Of a stretch of 64,000 bases of DNA, positions 1 through 9,604 are shown piece by piece. This DNA comes from Agrobacterium cucumeris. GTDB lineage: Bacteria > Pseudomonadota > Alphaproteobacteria > Rhizobiales > Rhizobiaceae. The stretch covers positions 1,426,001 through 1,490,000 of the forward strand of contig NZ_CP080387.1 of the NCBI RefSeq assembly GCF_030036535.1. The letters run 5' to 3'. The notes under the pieces are model-generated. The model did no database searches and was not told the origin of the DNA. It was given only the letters and a program-made list of their open reading frames with translations. Made by a program: the position numbers and the translations under genes. Position 1 is the first letter of the stretch; each line of letters starts with the position of its first letter.

Positions 1-1457
1 TCCGCGATCCGCACCGCCGCGTCCTTGTCGTCGACACAGATGAGAACGGCGCGCGCCGTGCTGGCGCCAGCTGCATGCAGGATTTCCGCCCGCGATCCGT
101 CGCCATAATAGACCTTGAAACCGAACTCCGCCGCATCACGCACGAAGTCGGCATCCTTGTCGATGAGCGACAGCGTGTAACCCCGCGCCAGCAGCGGCTG
201 GCTGACGATCTGGCCGAAACGCCCGAAGCCGATCAGCAAAATGCTGCCTTCGACATTCTCGGGCACATCGAGATCGTCGGTATTGGGAACCGCCGCCGGC
301 ACCAGCCGGTCATGCAGAATGACCATCAGCGGCGTCAGCACCATGGAGATGATGATGGTCGCCGTCAGGATGGCGTTGGCTTCCCGGTCGAGAATGCCGG
401 CGCTAACGGCGGCGGAATAAAGCACAAAGGCGAATTCGCCGCCCTGCGCCATCAGCACCGCCCGTTCCAGGCTTTCACGCCTGGTGGTGCCGAGCGCCCG
501 TGCCACGCCATAGATGAGAAAACCCTTGAGCAGCATGTAGCCCGCGACGCTGACGACCACCAGCTGCCAGTTGGATCCGATGACGGCAAGATCGATCGCC
601 ATGCCGACGCCGAGGAAAAACAGGCCGAGCAGAATGCCGCGAAACGGCTCGATATCCGCTTCCAGCTGGTGGCGGAAGGACGATTCCGACAAAAGCACGC
701 CGGCAAGGAAGGAGCCCATGGCCATGGAAAGCCCGCTGACCTGCATCAGCAGCGCAGACCCCAGCACCACCAGCAGGGCGGCCGCCGTCATCACCTCACG
801 CGCCCCGGAGGCGGCGAGCAGCCGGAAGAACGGGTTGAGCAGATAACGCCCGGCAAGAATGAGCGCTCCGACGGCGGCAAGCGCGATGCCCACGGAAATC
901 CAGCGCTCCGAGGGCGTCACATGTTCGCCGCCCGAGCCGAGAAAGGCGACAAGCGCCAGAAGCGGCACGATGGCCAGATCCTCAAACAGCAGGATGGCGA
1001 TGATGCGCTGGCCCTTGAGGCTGGACATGCTGTTGCGTTCCTGCAGCATCTGCATGACGATCGCCGTCGAGGTCAGCACGAAACCCGTGCCGGCGACGAA
1101 GGACATGATGACCGGAAAGCCAAGACCGACACCGATCAACGTCAGGCCGGCCATACAGACCAGCACCTGCAGCGCCCCCAGCCCGAAAATATCCTGCCGC
1201 ATCGACCACAGTCGCGACGGCTGCATTTCAAGGCCGATGATGAACAGGAACATCACCACGCCCAGTTCGGCAATATGCAGGATGGCCTGCGGATCGGAAA
1301 AGAAGCCGAGCCCGTAAGGCCCGATCACCAGGCCGGCGGCCAGATAACCCAGCACCGAGCCAAGGCCGATACGTTTGAAAATCGGCGCAGCGACAACGCC
1401 TGCCGCCAACAACACGACCACCTGGGCCAGATCATTTCCGTTCGCTTCGACAGCCAC
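1..1457 (-). CDS. KefB/KefC-type monovalent cation:proton antiporter (CPA2), 3' end missing
   Basis: Inner-membrane K+/H+ antiporter of the CPA2 family, which couples K+ efflux to proton entry. About 485 codons are present and the C-terminus lies beyond the left edge. The N-terminal two thirds are a hydrophobic exchanger domain containing LGSVLGYLAAGLVIGPYGLG near residues 32-51. Near the edge a Rossmann-type RCK/TrkA-N domain begins with LLIGFGRFGQIVSQPLL, the nucleotide-binding glycine motif. I chose the GTG at 1457 because the frame opens directly into the first membrane helix and no ATG is available before it; a weak GGGG lies just upstream. KefB, KefC and YbaL cannot be told apart here because the tail is missing. 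The opposite strand carries a long open frame that is only a shadow. Confidence 0.88.
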   Translation of the reverse strand, partial: MAVEANGNDLAQVVVLLAAGVVAAPIFKRIGLGSVLGYLAAGLVIGPYGLGFFSDPQAILHIAELGVVMFLFIIGLEMQPSRLWSMRQDIFGLGALQVLVCMAGLTLIGVGLGFPVIMSFVAGTGFVLTSTAIVMQMLQERNSMSSLKGQRIIAILLFEDLAIVPLLALVAFLGSGGEHVTPSERWISVGIALAAVGALILAGRYLLNPFFRLLAASGAREVMTAAALLVVLGSALLMQVSGLSMAMGSFLAGVLLSESSFRHQLEADIEPFRGILLGLFFLGVGMAIDLAVIGSNWQLVVVSVAGYMLLKGFLIYGVARALGTTRRESLERAVLMAQGGEFAFVLYSAAVSAGILDREANAILTATIIISMVLTPLMVILHDRLVPAAVPNTDDLDVPENVEGSILLIGFGRFGQIVSQPLLARGYTLSLIDKDADFVRDAAEFGFKVYYGDGSRAEILHAAGASTARAVLICVDDKDAAVRIA

Positions 1458-1619
1458 ACGCCACCCCGCTGAAAATCGATAAGACGAGGGTGTTCCCTCC
1501 CTCACTTCCTAGCGCATCGAGGTGAAAAGCGAAAACGATTTTACTGAAGGACGATGCGCAGATTCAACGGGTTATTTGTCCATCAGGCATGCTGGCTTCA
1601 GATGCCGCTGTCCTCCTCC

Positions 1620-1737
1620 CCTCATTCCTGTGCTTGTCACAGAAATCCAGTCGACGCGCGTCGGCGCGGCGGGAGGAGTCTTTTTCAGCCCAAGGGCTTG
1701 GGCTGGCTGGATTCCTGTGACAAGCACAGGAATGAGG
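1620..1737. repeat. RIME-like mosaic palindrome, copy 1
   Basis: A 118-bp element with 31-bp terminal inverted repeats (1620-1650 and 1707-1737, one mismatch) around a core holding a second palindrome at about 1686-1705 (CAGCCCAAGGGCTTGGGCTG). It fills most of the 308-bp gap between the antiporter gene and the DUF971 gene, and nothing else is evident in that gap. It is almost identical to the element at 52418-52534 and shares its core with 10419-10532. Size and two-palindrome design fit the Rhizobium intergenic mosaic elements; the family name is from memory. Confidence 0.8.
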
Positions 1738-1765
1738 GTGGGAGTGTCGCAGGCCTTGCGTCCGC

Positions 1766-2134
1766 CTACCGGGATAGCGGCTCCCTGCTCAAGCCCTTTT
1801 CAGCAAGCTGCCGTTGATAATCGTCAAACAGTGCGTCGCCGGTTTCGCCCAGTTCCCTCAGATATTTCCAGGTGTAGATACCGCTGTCATGGCCGTCGTC
1901 GAAAACGATGCGAACCGCATAATTGCCGGTGGCGATCATCGAACGGATGGCGACATTGCGTTTGCCGGGTACCGTGACCTTTTGTCCCGGACCGTGGCCC
2001 TGTACTTCCGCCGAGGGCGAAAGCACCCGCAACATCTCGGCGGGGAGCCGGTAAACGCTTCCATCGTCAAAGGAAACGGTCAATTCCCGCCGGTCTTTCG
2101 ACACCAGCAGCTCGGTCGGCCAGACATCACTCAT
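1766..2134 (-). CDS. DUF971 (gamma-butyrobetaine hydroxylase-like N-terminal domain) protein
   Basis: A 122-aa protein that is essentially one DUF971 domain. It runs from WPTELLVSKDRRELTVSFDDGS, a typical start for the family, to YTWKYLRELGE near residue 90, the conserved YxWxYLR end motif. The same domain forms the N-terminus of gamma-butyrobetaine dioxygenases, where it binds zinc; stand-alone versions occur widely in proteobacteria and have been linked to Fe-S carriers, but the role here is unknown. It is transcribed away from moaA, with about 107 bp between the two starts, so the two probably share a divergent promoter region. No frame damage is seen. Confidence 0.85.
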   Translation of the reverse strand: MSDVWPTELLVSKDRRELTVSFDDGSVYRLPAEMLRVLSPSAEVQGHGPGQKVTVPGKRNVAIRSMIATGNYAVRIVFDDGHDSGIYTWKYLRELGETGDALFDDYQRQLAEKGLSREPLSR

Positions 2135-2241
2135 TTTTCACTTCCGTACGCTCATAATATGCGTCAAAATTACGGACTTGCCTCACGATAGGCAAGCCAC
2201 TACATCATTTGAAAGGCGCATCGCGCAACGAGGATGGAGAT

Positions 2242-3291
2242 GTGAACAGTTTCCCCGGATCGCTTGAAAAAGCGCAATTCCTGACGGAAAACAACGCACC
2301 GATGATTGACCCCTTCGGCCGCGCCATCACCTATCTGCGCGTTTCAGTCACCGACCGCTGCGATTTCCGCTGCACCTATTGCATGTCCGAACACATGACC
2401 TTCCTGCCGAAGAAAGACCTTCTGACGCTGGAAGAACTGGACCGGCTCTGTTCCGTCTTCATAACGCGCGGCGTGCGCAAGCTCAGGCTCACCGGCGGCG
2501 AGCCGCTGGTGCGCAAGAACATCATGTCGCTGGTGCGGAACCTCGGCCGCCATATTCGCACCGGCGCGCTGGAAGAACTGACGCTGACCACGAATGGCTC
2601 GCAGCTGGCCAAATTCGCCGCCGAACTTGCCGATTGCGGCGTCAAGCGCATCAACGTCTCGCTGGACACGCTCGACCGGGATAAATTTCGCCAGATCACC
2701 CGCTGGGGCGATATCGGCCGGGTCATGGAAGGGCTGGATGCCGCACAGGCAGCCGGCATCAAGGTCAAGCTCAACGCCGTGGCGCTGAAGGATTTCAACG
2801 ACACCGAGATTGCCGAGATTATGCGTTTCGCCCATGGTCGCGGCATGGACTTGACGGTCATCGAAACCATGCCGATGGGCGAGATCGAGGAAGACCGTAC
2901 CGACCGTTACCTGCCGCTGTCGCAGCTGCGCGCCGATCTGGAACAGAACTTCACGCTCATCGACAGCGATTACCAGACCGGCGGCCCCGCACGTTACGTA
3001 ACGGTGAAGGAAACCGGCGGCCGGCTCGGCTTCATTACGCCGATGACCCATAATTTCTGTGAAAGCTGCAACCGTGTCCGCCTCACCTGCACCGGCACGC
3101 TCTACATGTGTCTGGGCCAGGACGATGCCGCCGACCTGCGCACGGCGCTGCGCGCTTCCGACAGCGACGCCTATCTGTCCAGCGCCATCGATGAAGCCCT
3201 TCTGCGCAAGCCAAAAGGTCATGATTTCATCATCGACCGCACCCATAAACGCCCTGCCGTCGCCCGCCATATGAGCGTGACGGGCGGCTGA
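2242..3291 (+). CDS. moaA: GTP 3',8-cyclase MoaA (molybdenum cofactor step 1)
   Basis: A radical-SAM enzyme that, with MoaC, converts GTP to cyclic pyranopterin monophosphate. The N-terminal cluster motif CDFRCTYCM puts cysteines at residues 40, 44 and 47. The C-terminal cluster motif [11 protein letters not shown]...C binds the second 4Fe-4S cluster near GTP. The protein ends in Gly-Gly, the terminal pair known to matter in MoaA. I chose the GTG at 2242 (349 aa, the usual family size) because AGG and GGAG lie just upstream; an in-frame ATG-less extension to 2209 looks non-native. It begins a + strand run that ends with mobA and mobB, so the window holds both early and late Moco steps. Confidence 0.95.
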   Translation: MNSFPGSLEKAQFLTENNAPMIDPFGRAITYLRVSVTDRCDFRCTYCMSEHMTFLPKKDLLTLEELDRLCSVFITRGVRKLRLTGGEPLVRKNIMSLVRNLGRHIRTGALEELTLTTNGSQLAKFAAELADCGVKRINVSLDTLDRDKFRQITRWGDIGRVMEGLDAAQAAGIKVKLNAVALKDFNDTEIAEIMRFAHGRGMDLTVIETMPMGEIEEDRTDRYLPLSQLRADLEQNFTLIDSDYQTGGPARYVTVKETGGRLGFITPMTHNFCESCNRVRLTCTGTLYMCLGQDDAADLRTALRASDSDAYLSSAIDEALLRKPKGHDFIIDRTHKRPAVARHMSVTGG

Positions 3292-3464
3292 TTGGCGGCT
3301 GAACCTCTTTCTCGTCCACCCACCCATATAAACGGTTGAATTGCCGGCTTGGCCGTGTCACGTCTCTTTACATGGAGGAATGCGCCGTCGCGCCCGCGAG
3401 GCCGCCCGAAACCGTCTGAAAGGGCGATCAGGGTAAAACTGCGCATGGTCTGGGATCGTATGGA

Positions 3465-4433
3465 ATGGCATTGACGGACAATACGCGCGGCGCGCTTTTC
3501 ATGGCGCTCGCCATGGCAAGCTTCACGGCCAACGACGCCCTGACGAAATCCGTCACACCCTACATCAACACCGGCCAGATCATGTTCGTGCGCGGCATCA
3601 TGACCGTGGTGCTGATCTATATCGCCGCCCGGCATTTCGGCGCGCTTCGGCCGTTGAAAACCCTGCTGCGCCCCATCATCATCCTGCGCTGTCTCTGCGA
3701 AGTGACTGCGGCCGTGCTTTATCTGACGGCGCTGGGCCTCATCGAATTTTCCAATGCTTCGGCCATATTGCAGTCGCTGCCGCTGGTGGTGACGCTGGGT
3801 GCGGCGCTGTTCCTGCGCGAACCGGTCGGCTGGCGGCGCTGGGTGGCCATCATCGTCGGTTTCATCGGCGTGCTCGTCATCATCAGACCCGGCCCGGAAG
3901 GTTTCACGCCCGGTGCATTGCTGGTCGTCGCATCACTCGCCGTCACCGCCGCACGTGATCTCCTGACCCGGAAAATGTATGCCGACGTACCTTCGCTCGC
4001 CATCACCGTCATCACCGCCTTCGTCAACATGTCGGTGGGCGGCCTGCTGATCGTGCCTTTCGGCGGCTGGCAGCCGATGAACGTAACGATCGTCTCGCAT
4101 CTCGCCGCTTCCGCCATTCTGGTGCTGGTCGGTTATCAGGCGATCATTCTCGCGATGAGATCAGGCGAAATCTCCTTCGTCGCACCGTTCCGTTATACCG
4201 GCCTGCTCTGGGGTTTCATGATCGGTGTGTTCTTCTTCAACGAAAAGATCGACAGTTTCACCATCATCGGCGCCATGATCGTCATCGGTTCAGGCCTTTA
4301 TACCTTCTACCGCGAAAGCCTGCGCAAGCGTTCGCAGATGGCCAAGCGCGCGGCCGCGACACCGACGGCTGCGACCACGGTGCGGCCGGCTTCCGTAACG
4401 AAAACTGCCGTTACGGAAGAGGCGGGAGAGTGA
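3465..4433 (+). CDS. DMT-superfamily (EamA) transporter
   Basis: A 322-aa inner-membrane protein of about ten hydrophobic helices arranged as two EamA repeats (roughly residues 8-140 and 150-285), the standard drug/metabolite transporter design. The protein ends in a basic then Ala/Thr-rich cytosolic tail from about residue 286. The substrate cannot be read from sequence; relatives include S-adenosylmethionine and metabolite exporters. The stop is one base before the ATG of the next transporter gene, so the two are very probably co-transcribed. The gap to moaA is about 170 bp, which leaves room for a separate promoter. Confidence 0.88.
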   Translation: MALTDNTRGALFMALAMASFTANDALTKSVTPYINTGQIMFVRGIMTVVLIYIAARHFGALRPLKTLLRPIIILRCLCEVTAAVLYLTALGLIEFSNASAILQSLPLVVTLGAALFLREPVGWRRWVAIIVGFIGVLVIIRPGPEGFTPGALLVVASLAVTAARDLLTRKMYADVPSLAITVITAFVNMSVGGLLIVPFGGWQPMNVTIVSHLAASAILVLVGYQAIILAMRSGEISFVAPFRYTGLLWGFMIGVFFFNEKIDSFTIIGAMIVIGSGLYTFYRESLRKRSQMAKRAAATPTAATTVRPASVTKTAVTEEAGE

Positions 4434-4434
4434 G

Positions 4435-5634
4435 ATGAAAAGCGGCCGTTTTCTCGACCGGACCACCCCACCCCATATCATCACACTGGTCGTTATCGCC
4501 GGCGTCGCGGCGCTGTGCATGAATGTATTCCTGCCCTCACTTGCGGCCATGGCGCTCTATTTCGAGACCGATTACGCGGTTATGCAATTTGCCGTTTCAG
4601 GCTACCTCGCCGCCACCGCTTGCCTGCAACTGCTTATCGGCCCGCTTTCCGATCTCTTCGGCCGCCGCCCGGTCATGCTTGCCAGCATCGCCATCATGAT
4701 TGCCGCCACGCTGGTCTGCATGCTGGCGCCCAACATCACCGTCTTCATGATCGGGCGCGTCGCACAGGCGGCCGTCGTTTCCGGCTTCGTATTGGCCCGC
4801 GCCATCGTGCGCGACATGGTGCCGATGGAACAGGCCGCCTCGATGATCGGCTATGTAACCATGGGCATGTCCGTGGTGCCTATGGTTGGCCCAACGGTTG
4901 GCGGGTTGCTCAACGACATTTCCGGCTGGCAGTCGAGCTTTGCGCTCCTTGCCCTGCTTGGCGTCGGCATTCTGGTGCTCGCCTGGTTTGATCTCGGCGA
5001 AACCAACCACAATAAGTCGGCGAGTTTTTCACAGCAGTTCCACGCCTGGCCCGAACTTCTGCGCTCGCCGCTGTTCTGGGGTTATGCGCTGACCTCGACC
5101 TTCTCGTCAGGCATGTTCTTTTCCTTCCTCGGTGGCGCGCCCTTTGTCGGCAGCGTGCTTTATGGGCTTGCCCCGGCCATGCTCGGCCTGCAATTCTTCT
5201 TCATGGCCAGCGGTTACATGCTCGGCAATTTCGTCTCCGGCCGTTATGCCAGCCAGATCGGCATCACCCGCATGATGCTCTCGGGCAATGTCATCGCCAT
5301 TGCAGGCATCGTCACGACCATTGTGCTGATCACCGGCGGGGCGGAAAGCGCCTATGCGTTCTTCGTGCCGCTTGCCCTGATCGGCGTCGGCAACGGCGTG
5401 ACACTTCCCAGCGCCAATGCCGGCATGGTCAGCGTTCAGCCGCATCTGGCCGGCTCGGCCTCCGGTCTTGGCGGCGCGATGACCATCGGCGGCGGCGCCG
5501 CCCTTTCGGTACTCGCCTCCTCGGTCCTGTCGAAGGAGGACGGAACCTGGCCGCTCCTCATGGTGATGCTGGCGACCGGCCTTGTCGCCCTTCTCACCAC
5601 CTATGTCGTAAGGCTGCAGGAACAGCGGCAATGA
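4435..5634 (+). CDS. Bcr/CflA-type MFS multidrug exporter
   Basis: A 399-aa major facilitator with about 12 helices. Between helices 2 and 3 it has [14 protein letters not shown] (about residues 65-78), the MFS motif A, and near residue 148 it has the [15 protein letters not shown] stretch that marks the antiporter motif C of the Bcr/CflA (DHA1) drug:H+ antiporters. The start ATG follows the previous gene's stop by one base, and its own stop overlaps the mobA start (ATGA). The gene therefore sits inside a translationally coupled unit with mobA. The true substrate is unknown. Confidence 0.88.
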   Translation: MKSGRFLDRTTPPHIITLVVIAGVAALCMNVFLPSLAAMALYFETDYAVMQFAVSGYLAATACLQLLIGPLSDLFGRRPVMLASIAIMIAATLVCMLAPNITVFMIGRVAQAAVVSGFVLARAIVRDMVPMEQAASMIGYVTMGMSVVPMVGPTVGGLLNDISGWQSSFALLALLGVGILVLAWFDLGETNHNKSASFSQQFHAWPELLRSPLFWGYALTSTFSSGMFFSFLGGAPFVGSVLYGLAPAMLGLQFFFMASGYMLGNFVSGRYASQIGITRMMLSGNVIAIAGIVTTIVLITGGAESAYAFFVPLALIGVGNGVTLPSANAGMVSVQPHLAGSASGLGGAMTIGGGAALSVLASSVLSKEDGTWPLLMVMLATGLVALLTTYVVRLQEQRQ

Positions 5635-6269
5635 GCGCCCTTCCCCTTGAGATACCCGGTCTCGTGCTCGCCGGCGGCCTGTCGCGGCGCATGGGCAGCA
5701 ACAAGGCGATGGTGACGCTGGGCGATGCACCGCTGCTTTCCCACGTCGTACGCCGCATCGCGCCACAGGTCTCGGATGTCACCATCAATGCCGCCACCAA
5801 TGACAAGGGCGGCTGGGCGGACAGTTTCGGCCTGCCGCTGTTGCCCGATACGCTGAATGGCCATGCCGGGCCGCTTGCAGGTGTTCTGGCCGGCATGCGG
5901 CATTTCCGTAATCGCGAGGCCACCGGCAGCCATTTCCTGACGGCACCTGCCGACAGTCCGTTCTTTCCAGACGATCTCGTCGCCCGGCTTTGCGAACACA
6001 TATCGGATAATACGATCGTCATCGCTGCCTCAAGCGGCCAGCTTCACCCCGTCTTCGCGCTGTGGCCGGTGGCGCTTGCCGACGATCTCGAGGCGTGGCT
6101 GAAGAACGATGCCAACCGCCGCATCCGGGCTTATCTTGCCCGGCATGTCACCATCGGCGTGGCCTTCCCGCCGGTGGAAACGGCAAAGGGCAGCCTCGAT
6201 CCATTCTTCAACATCAACACCCCGGACGAGCTGGCGCTGGCGCGTAGCTATCTGGAGCATTTCCAGTAG
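5631..6269 (+). CDS. mobA: Molybdenum cofactor guanylyltransferase MobA
   Basis: A cytosolic enzyme that joins GMP from GTP to Mo-molybdopterin to make the guanine dinucleotide cofactor used by DMSO-reductase-family enzymes. The protein is 212 aa. The nucleotide-binding signature [14 protein letters not shown] lies at residues 13-26, including the catalytic-site lysine, and APADSPFF near residue 105 is the metal-binding Asp region. The start ATG overlaps the stop of the upstream MFS gene, and mobB follows after 36 bp, giving the usual mobA-mobB pair. Confidence 0.95.
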   Translation: MSALPLEIPGLVLAGGLSRRMGSNKAMVTLGDAPLLSHVVRRIAPQVSDVTINAATNDKGGWADSFGLPLLPDTLNGHAGPLAGVLAGMRHFRNREATGSHFLTAPADSPFFPDDLVARLCEHISDNTIVIAASSGQLHPVFALWPVALADDLEAWLKNDANRRIRAYLARHVTIGVAFPPVETAKGSLDPFFNINTPDELALARSYLEHFQ

Positions 6270-6305
6270 GATAATGCGTTGAAACAAAGAGATGGAGCTG
6301 CAACC

Positions 6306-6821
6306 ATGACGACACAAAAGGTCTTTGGCATTGCCGGCTGGAAAAATTCGGGCAAGACCGGCCTTGCGGTGCGCATCGTCACCGAGCTGACGGCGCGCGG
6401 CTACCGCGTCTCCACCATCAAGCACGCCCATCATGATTTCGATATCGACAAGGTGGGTGCCGACAGCTGGCGTCACCGGCAGGCCGGCGCGCATGAGGTC
6501 ACCATCGTTTCCGGCACCCGTTTCGCCATCATGCATGAATTGCGCGGCGAACCGGAGCCGTCCTTCGAGCACATCCTCTCCCGCCTCGCCCCCTGCGATC
6601 TCGTGCTGATCGAAGGTTACAAATATGAGCCGGTGCCTAAGATCGAGGCGCGGCGGCTGGAAGCGATGAAAACCGAACCGCTTGCGCCGCTCGATCCGCA
6701 TATCATCGCAATTGCCGCCGATCATGAGGTGACGGACACGGCGCTCCCCGTTTTCGATCTTGATGATACCGCGAGTATTGCGGATTTCATCGAGAAGACG
6801 GTGGGGTTGGTGAGAGGGTAA
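6306..6821 (+). CDS. mobB: Molybdopterin-guanine dinucleotide biosynthesis protein MobB
   Basis: A 171-aa P-loop GTP-binding protein that assists MobA. Walker A is GWKNSGKT at residues 11-18. The family motif STIKHAHHDFDID follows, and then LVLIEGYK (Walker B region with the conserved EGYK). I chose the ATG at 6306 because GGAG lies 8 bases upstream; a TTG 27 bases earlier would also be in frame but has no ribosome site. It is the last gene of the moaA-mobB run and is followed by a palindromic repeat rather than a clear intrinsic terminator of its own. Confidence 0.93.
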   Translation: MTTQKVFGIAGWKNSGKTGLAVRIVTELTARGYRVSTIKHAHHDFDIDKVGADSWRHRQAGAHEVTIVSGTRFAIMHELRGEPEPSFEHILSRLAPCDLVLIEGYKYEPVPKIEARRLEAMKTEPLAPLDPHIIAIAADHEVTDTALPVFDLDDTASIADFIEKTVGLVRG

Positions 6822-6870
6822 ACTGGCATTGGAAACGGGGCCGTTTCTGTCTCGGCCGCACTCTCTCCTC

Positions 6871-6945
6871 CGTCCTCCTCGGGCTTGACCCGAGGATCCA
6901 CAACTCCGCGCACCATGGGTCCTCGGGTCAAGCCCGAGGAGGACG
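6871..6945. repeat. Paired-arm palindrome (CCTCGGGCTTGACCCGAGG family), copy 1
   Basis: Perfect 26-bp inverted repeats at 6871-6896 and 6920-6945 enclose a 23-bp spacer. Each arm is itself palindromic around GGGCTTGACCC, so it can form either two small hairpins or one long one. The element lies between mobB and the converging NlpD-like gene and may attenuate read-through. Related copies are at 16585-16611 (one arm) and 56180-56256 (both arms). Confidence 0.85.
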
Positions 6946-6980
6946 TCGAATATGTGGAGACGTTTGCATCCCTCACCCCC

Positions 6981-7013
6981 AAAAATGAAAAAGCCGGGCT
7001 CTTCACCCGGCTT
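6981..7013 (-). terminator. Intrinsic terminator of the NlpD-like gene
   Basis: An 8-bp G+C-rich stem (6991-6998 with 7006-7013) with a short loop is followed on the - strand by a T-rich stretch corresponding to 6981-6990. It lies 24 bp past the stop of the NlpD-like gene and closes the long - strand block. Confidence 0.75.
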
Positions 7014-7036
7014 CATCATTCCTTGAGACGCAATAC

Positions 7037-8650
7037 CTATTCAAGGAAACCTGATGGGTTCACCGGTGTCGCATCCTTGCGAACTTCAAAGTGAACCTGC
7101 GGACGCTTGGCGCTGCCCGTCATGCCCGAGGTGGCGATCGTCTGGCCACGCTGGACCTTCTGGCCGCGCTGTACGTCGAGATTGGCGGCGTTGCCGTAAA
7201 CGGTGACCTTGCCGTCATCATGGCGCACCAGAACCGTGTTGCCGAGCTGCTTCAGACCGTTGCCGGCATAGATGACCACACCGTTTTCAGCGGCCTTGAT
7301 CGGCGTACCCTCGGGAACCGAGATGTTGATGCCGTCATTGCGGCTGCCTTCGACATTGTCACCGAAATTGTTGATGACCGCGCCGCGAACCGGCCAGCGA
7401 TATTTGCCGATGCCCGTGGATTCCGGAGCAAGGGACGCCATGTCGGACTTCTTTTCGATGTCGCTGACGCTTGCCGTAGCGGCCGGCGCGGCAGGGATAG
7501 TCGCGGCAGCAGCGGCGGGGGCCTTGTAGGGCTCCGGCTTGGCGGATGCGGTCTCGACTGCCTTGGCCGCTTCCTTGGCGGGAACGGAGGCTGTCTTGAC
7601 GTTGTCAGTGCCGGCACCCGGCATGGAAAGTGTCTGGCCGACACGGATGCTTTCGTTGGAAAGACCGTTGGCAGCCTTCAGCGCGGCAACCGAGACGCCG
7701 TTTTCGCGGGCGATCTTCGCAAGGCTGTCGCCCGGCTGAACCTTGTAGCCACCGGTCGGCGGCAACGGCTTGCCACCGGGAGGTGTCAGCTTGCCGGCCT
7801 CGGAGGAAACCTTGTCGCGAGCGGCGGCCTGCGACGGCAGCACGGCCACATTGCCCTCGGGGCTGCGCAGCGGCGTCGGCTGGTCGCCATTGCGGTTCAG
7901 CGCGATGTTGCCGGCCGCATCCTTGGCAGCGTTGCGCACCTGGCCGAATTTCGGAATGAGGATCGACTGGCCGGCCTGCGCCGAAGACGCCGTCTTCAGG
8001 CCGTTGACGCGCAGCAGTTCCTTTTCCGGAACGCCGTAGCGGTTGGAAATGGTGGTGATGCTTTCGCCCGGACGCAGCGTCACGGAAGAAGCGCCATCCG
8101 TATGCCAGCCATTCTTGTCGGAACGGACGGTTGCGGTCGTCAGATTGTCGGTAACCGGTGCTGCGGCCTGGCGGGCAGGTGCGGCCAGAGACGGAGCGGC
8201 CTGTCGCTGCGCCGACGGGAAAGGCTGAGCCATGGCTTCGTTGCGGGTCGACGGATCGCGGCTTGCCACTGCCGAAGGCGCCGACAGTTCGGAGCGCTGC
8301 ACCGGAGAGGCCGAAGCCGAGCGGGCCGTGGAAGGCTGAATGCCGCCGCCGTAACCGCCGGACTGCGGATAGGAATTACCCGCCATGTTCTGGTTGGCGT
8401 AACCGCCCTGCGGCGCGGCAGAGGCGTAACCGCCATTCATGTCGCCCTGCGGAACCGGGGCCTGTGCGTAAGCACCGCCGCCCTGCCGGGCTGGAATTGA
8501 CGCCGTGGTCATCTGATCCGGTCCACTGGAAAAGAGGCCGCCGAACCGCGTTGCATCCGAGCTACAGCCCGTTGCGACGCTTGCCAGCAATGCCGCTGCG
8601 AACATTTTTGCGACTGATTTTCCGATTTTAGACGAATGTCTCATACGCAT
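7037..8650 (-). CDS. nlpD: NlpD-like LysM/M23 lipoprotein (probable amidase activator)
   Basis: A predicted envelope lipoprotein of 537 aa. A signal peptide ends at ASVATGC, with Cys29 as the lipidated residue (Ala rather than Leu at -3). A long Gly/Ala/Pro-rich linker follows, then two LysM domains (about 185-230, starting LRPGESITTISNRYG, and 310-355, starting VQPGDSLAKIARENG), then an M23/LytM domain from about 425 to the end. In active M23 enzymes zinc is held by HxGxD and HxH; here these read NDGIN and QVH, so the fold should be catalytically dead, as in E. coli NlpD and EnvC, which activate cell-wall amidases. The downstream position after surE and pcm matches the classical surE-pcm-nlpD order. 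I preferred the ATG at 8650 over upstream alternatives because it sits right before the signal peptide. Confidence 0.88.
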   Translation of the reverse strand: MRMRHSSKIGKSVAKMFAAALLASVATGCSSDATRFGGLFSSGPDQMTTASIPARQGGGAYAQAPVPQGDMNGGYASAAPQGGYANQNMAGNSYPQSGGYGGGIQPSTARSASASPVQRSELSAPSAVASRDPSTRNEAMAQPFPSAQRQAAPSLAAPARQAAAPVTDNLTTATVRSDKNGWHTDGASSVTLRPGESITTISNRYGVPEKELLRVNGLKTASSAQAGQSILIPKFGQVRNAAKDAAGNIALNRNGDQPTPLRSPEGNVAVLPSQAAARDKVSSEAGKLTPPGGKPLPPTGGYKVQPGDSLAKIARENGVSVAALKAANGLSNESIRVGQTLSMPGAGTDNVKTASVPAKEAAKAVETASAKPEPYKAPAAAAATIPAAPAATASVSDIEKKSDMASLAPESTGIGKYRWPVRGAVINNFGDNVEGSRNDGINISVPEGTPIKAAENGVVIYAGNGLKQLGNTVLVRHDDGKVTVYGNAANLDVQRGQKVQRGQTIATSGMTGSAKRPQVHFEVRKDATPVNPSGFLE

Positions 8651-8950
8651 GACTCGATCTACACTGACGCCAACCCGCCGCATCGAGACCGATCCGGCAC
8701 AAATTTCACTTCTTGCAAGGCCCATTTCCCGAGGTGGGGAAAACCATGCGTCGATGTTTATGATTAAAGCGCGTTAGTGTTACCACGCCGTTAAAACGTT
8801 AAGCCGTTTGGCGCTTTTTTGACACTTCGATAACCATGACGAAAACCGGATGCGTCATGTTGGGACAATAATGATATTGAAAATCAAATAGTTGCGACAA
8901 TTCAGAACATTAGAAGACAAAAATGAATTGCCTTCAAAATTTTCATTTCG
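8651..8950. other. A+T-rich gap between pcm and the NlpD-like gene
   Basis: Three hundred bases with no supported gene. The stretch is clearly richer in A+T than its neighbours and probably holds a promoter for the NlpD-like gene on the - strand, but I could not name convincing -35/-10 elements or a terminator for pcm. Confidence 0.4.
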
Positions 8951-9604
8951 TCACAAATGCCGGGCAATATGGGTGCTGAGTGGCAGATAAGGCGCCTCAA
9001 ACAGCTCTTCCTTTTCGAAGCGGCTGCCGGTCTTGGAGAAGCGGGTCATCACGCAGCGATCACCCTCGATGATGATCGGCGCGATCATCATTCCGCCCGA
9101 AACGATCTGCTCGGCAAAGAAGCGCGGCATGGTGGTGAAGGCGGCGGTGGAAACAATCCGGTCGAAGGTGCCCTCGCCCACCAGACCATTGCTGCCATCC
9201 GCCTGGCGGATGACGACATTGCGGATGGAAAGATCATCGAGACAGTTCTGCGCCTGCTGCACCAGCGTCTTGTAACGCTCCAGCGAAAACACCCGCTCGA
9301 CCCGGCGGGCGATGATCGCCGTCATGAAACCGCTGCCGGTGCCGATTTCCAGCACGCGCTGGCCGGGTTTCAGCTGCAGGCGGGCAAGGATCTTCACCGC
9401 CATGTCGGCGCCTTCCATGAAGGCGCCGCAGTCGATAGGGATTGTGCGGCTGGAATAGGCATCGGCCGCAAATTGCGGCGGTACGAATTTCGAACGGGGC
9501 GTCTGCTCGACCGCCGTCAAGAGATCAAGGTCGGAAATCCCCTCGCCCCTTAAGCGGAGAACGAGAGCGGCAAAACCTTCCTTTTCGACCATTGCGGATT
9601 TCAA
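8951..9604 (-). CDS. pcm: Protein-L-isoaspartate O-methyltransferase
   Basis: A cytosolic repair enzyme that methylates isoaspartyl residues in aged proteins using SAM. The protein is 217 aa, the normal size. The SAM-binding motif I is [14 protein letters not shown] near residues 84-97, and the preceding [13 protein letters not shown] region matches the family substrate-loop area (usually ISQP, here IDCG). I chose the TTG at 9604 because GGAG lies 7 bases upstream and the start overlaps the surE stop; the first ATG, 12 bases later, would be 19 bases from that site. The pair is translationally coupled with surE, as in many bacteria. A second, divergent copy is at 31899-32567. Confidence 0.9.
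   Translation of the reverse strand: MKSAMVEKEGFAALVLRLRGEGISDLDLLTAVEQTPRSKFVPPQFAADAYSSRTIPIDCGAFMEGADMAVKILARLQLKPGQRVLEIGTGSGFMTAIIARRVERVFSLERYKTLVQQAQNCLDDLSIRNVVIRQADGSNGLVGEGTFDRIVSTAAFTTMPRFFAEQIVSGGMMIAPIIIEGDRCVMTRFSKTGSRFEKEELFEAPYLPLSTHIARHL

Noticed and set aside
75..1472. 465-aa open frame on the + strand
   Set aside because: It mirrors the CPA2 antiporter gene on the - strand, whose motifs are plain; the + product is low-complexity and basic.
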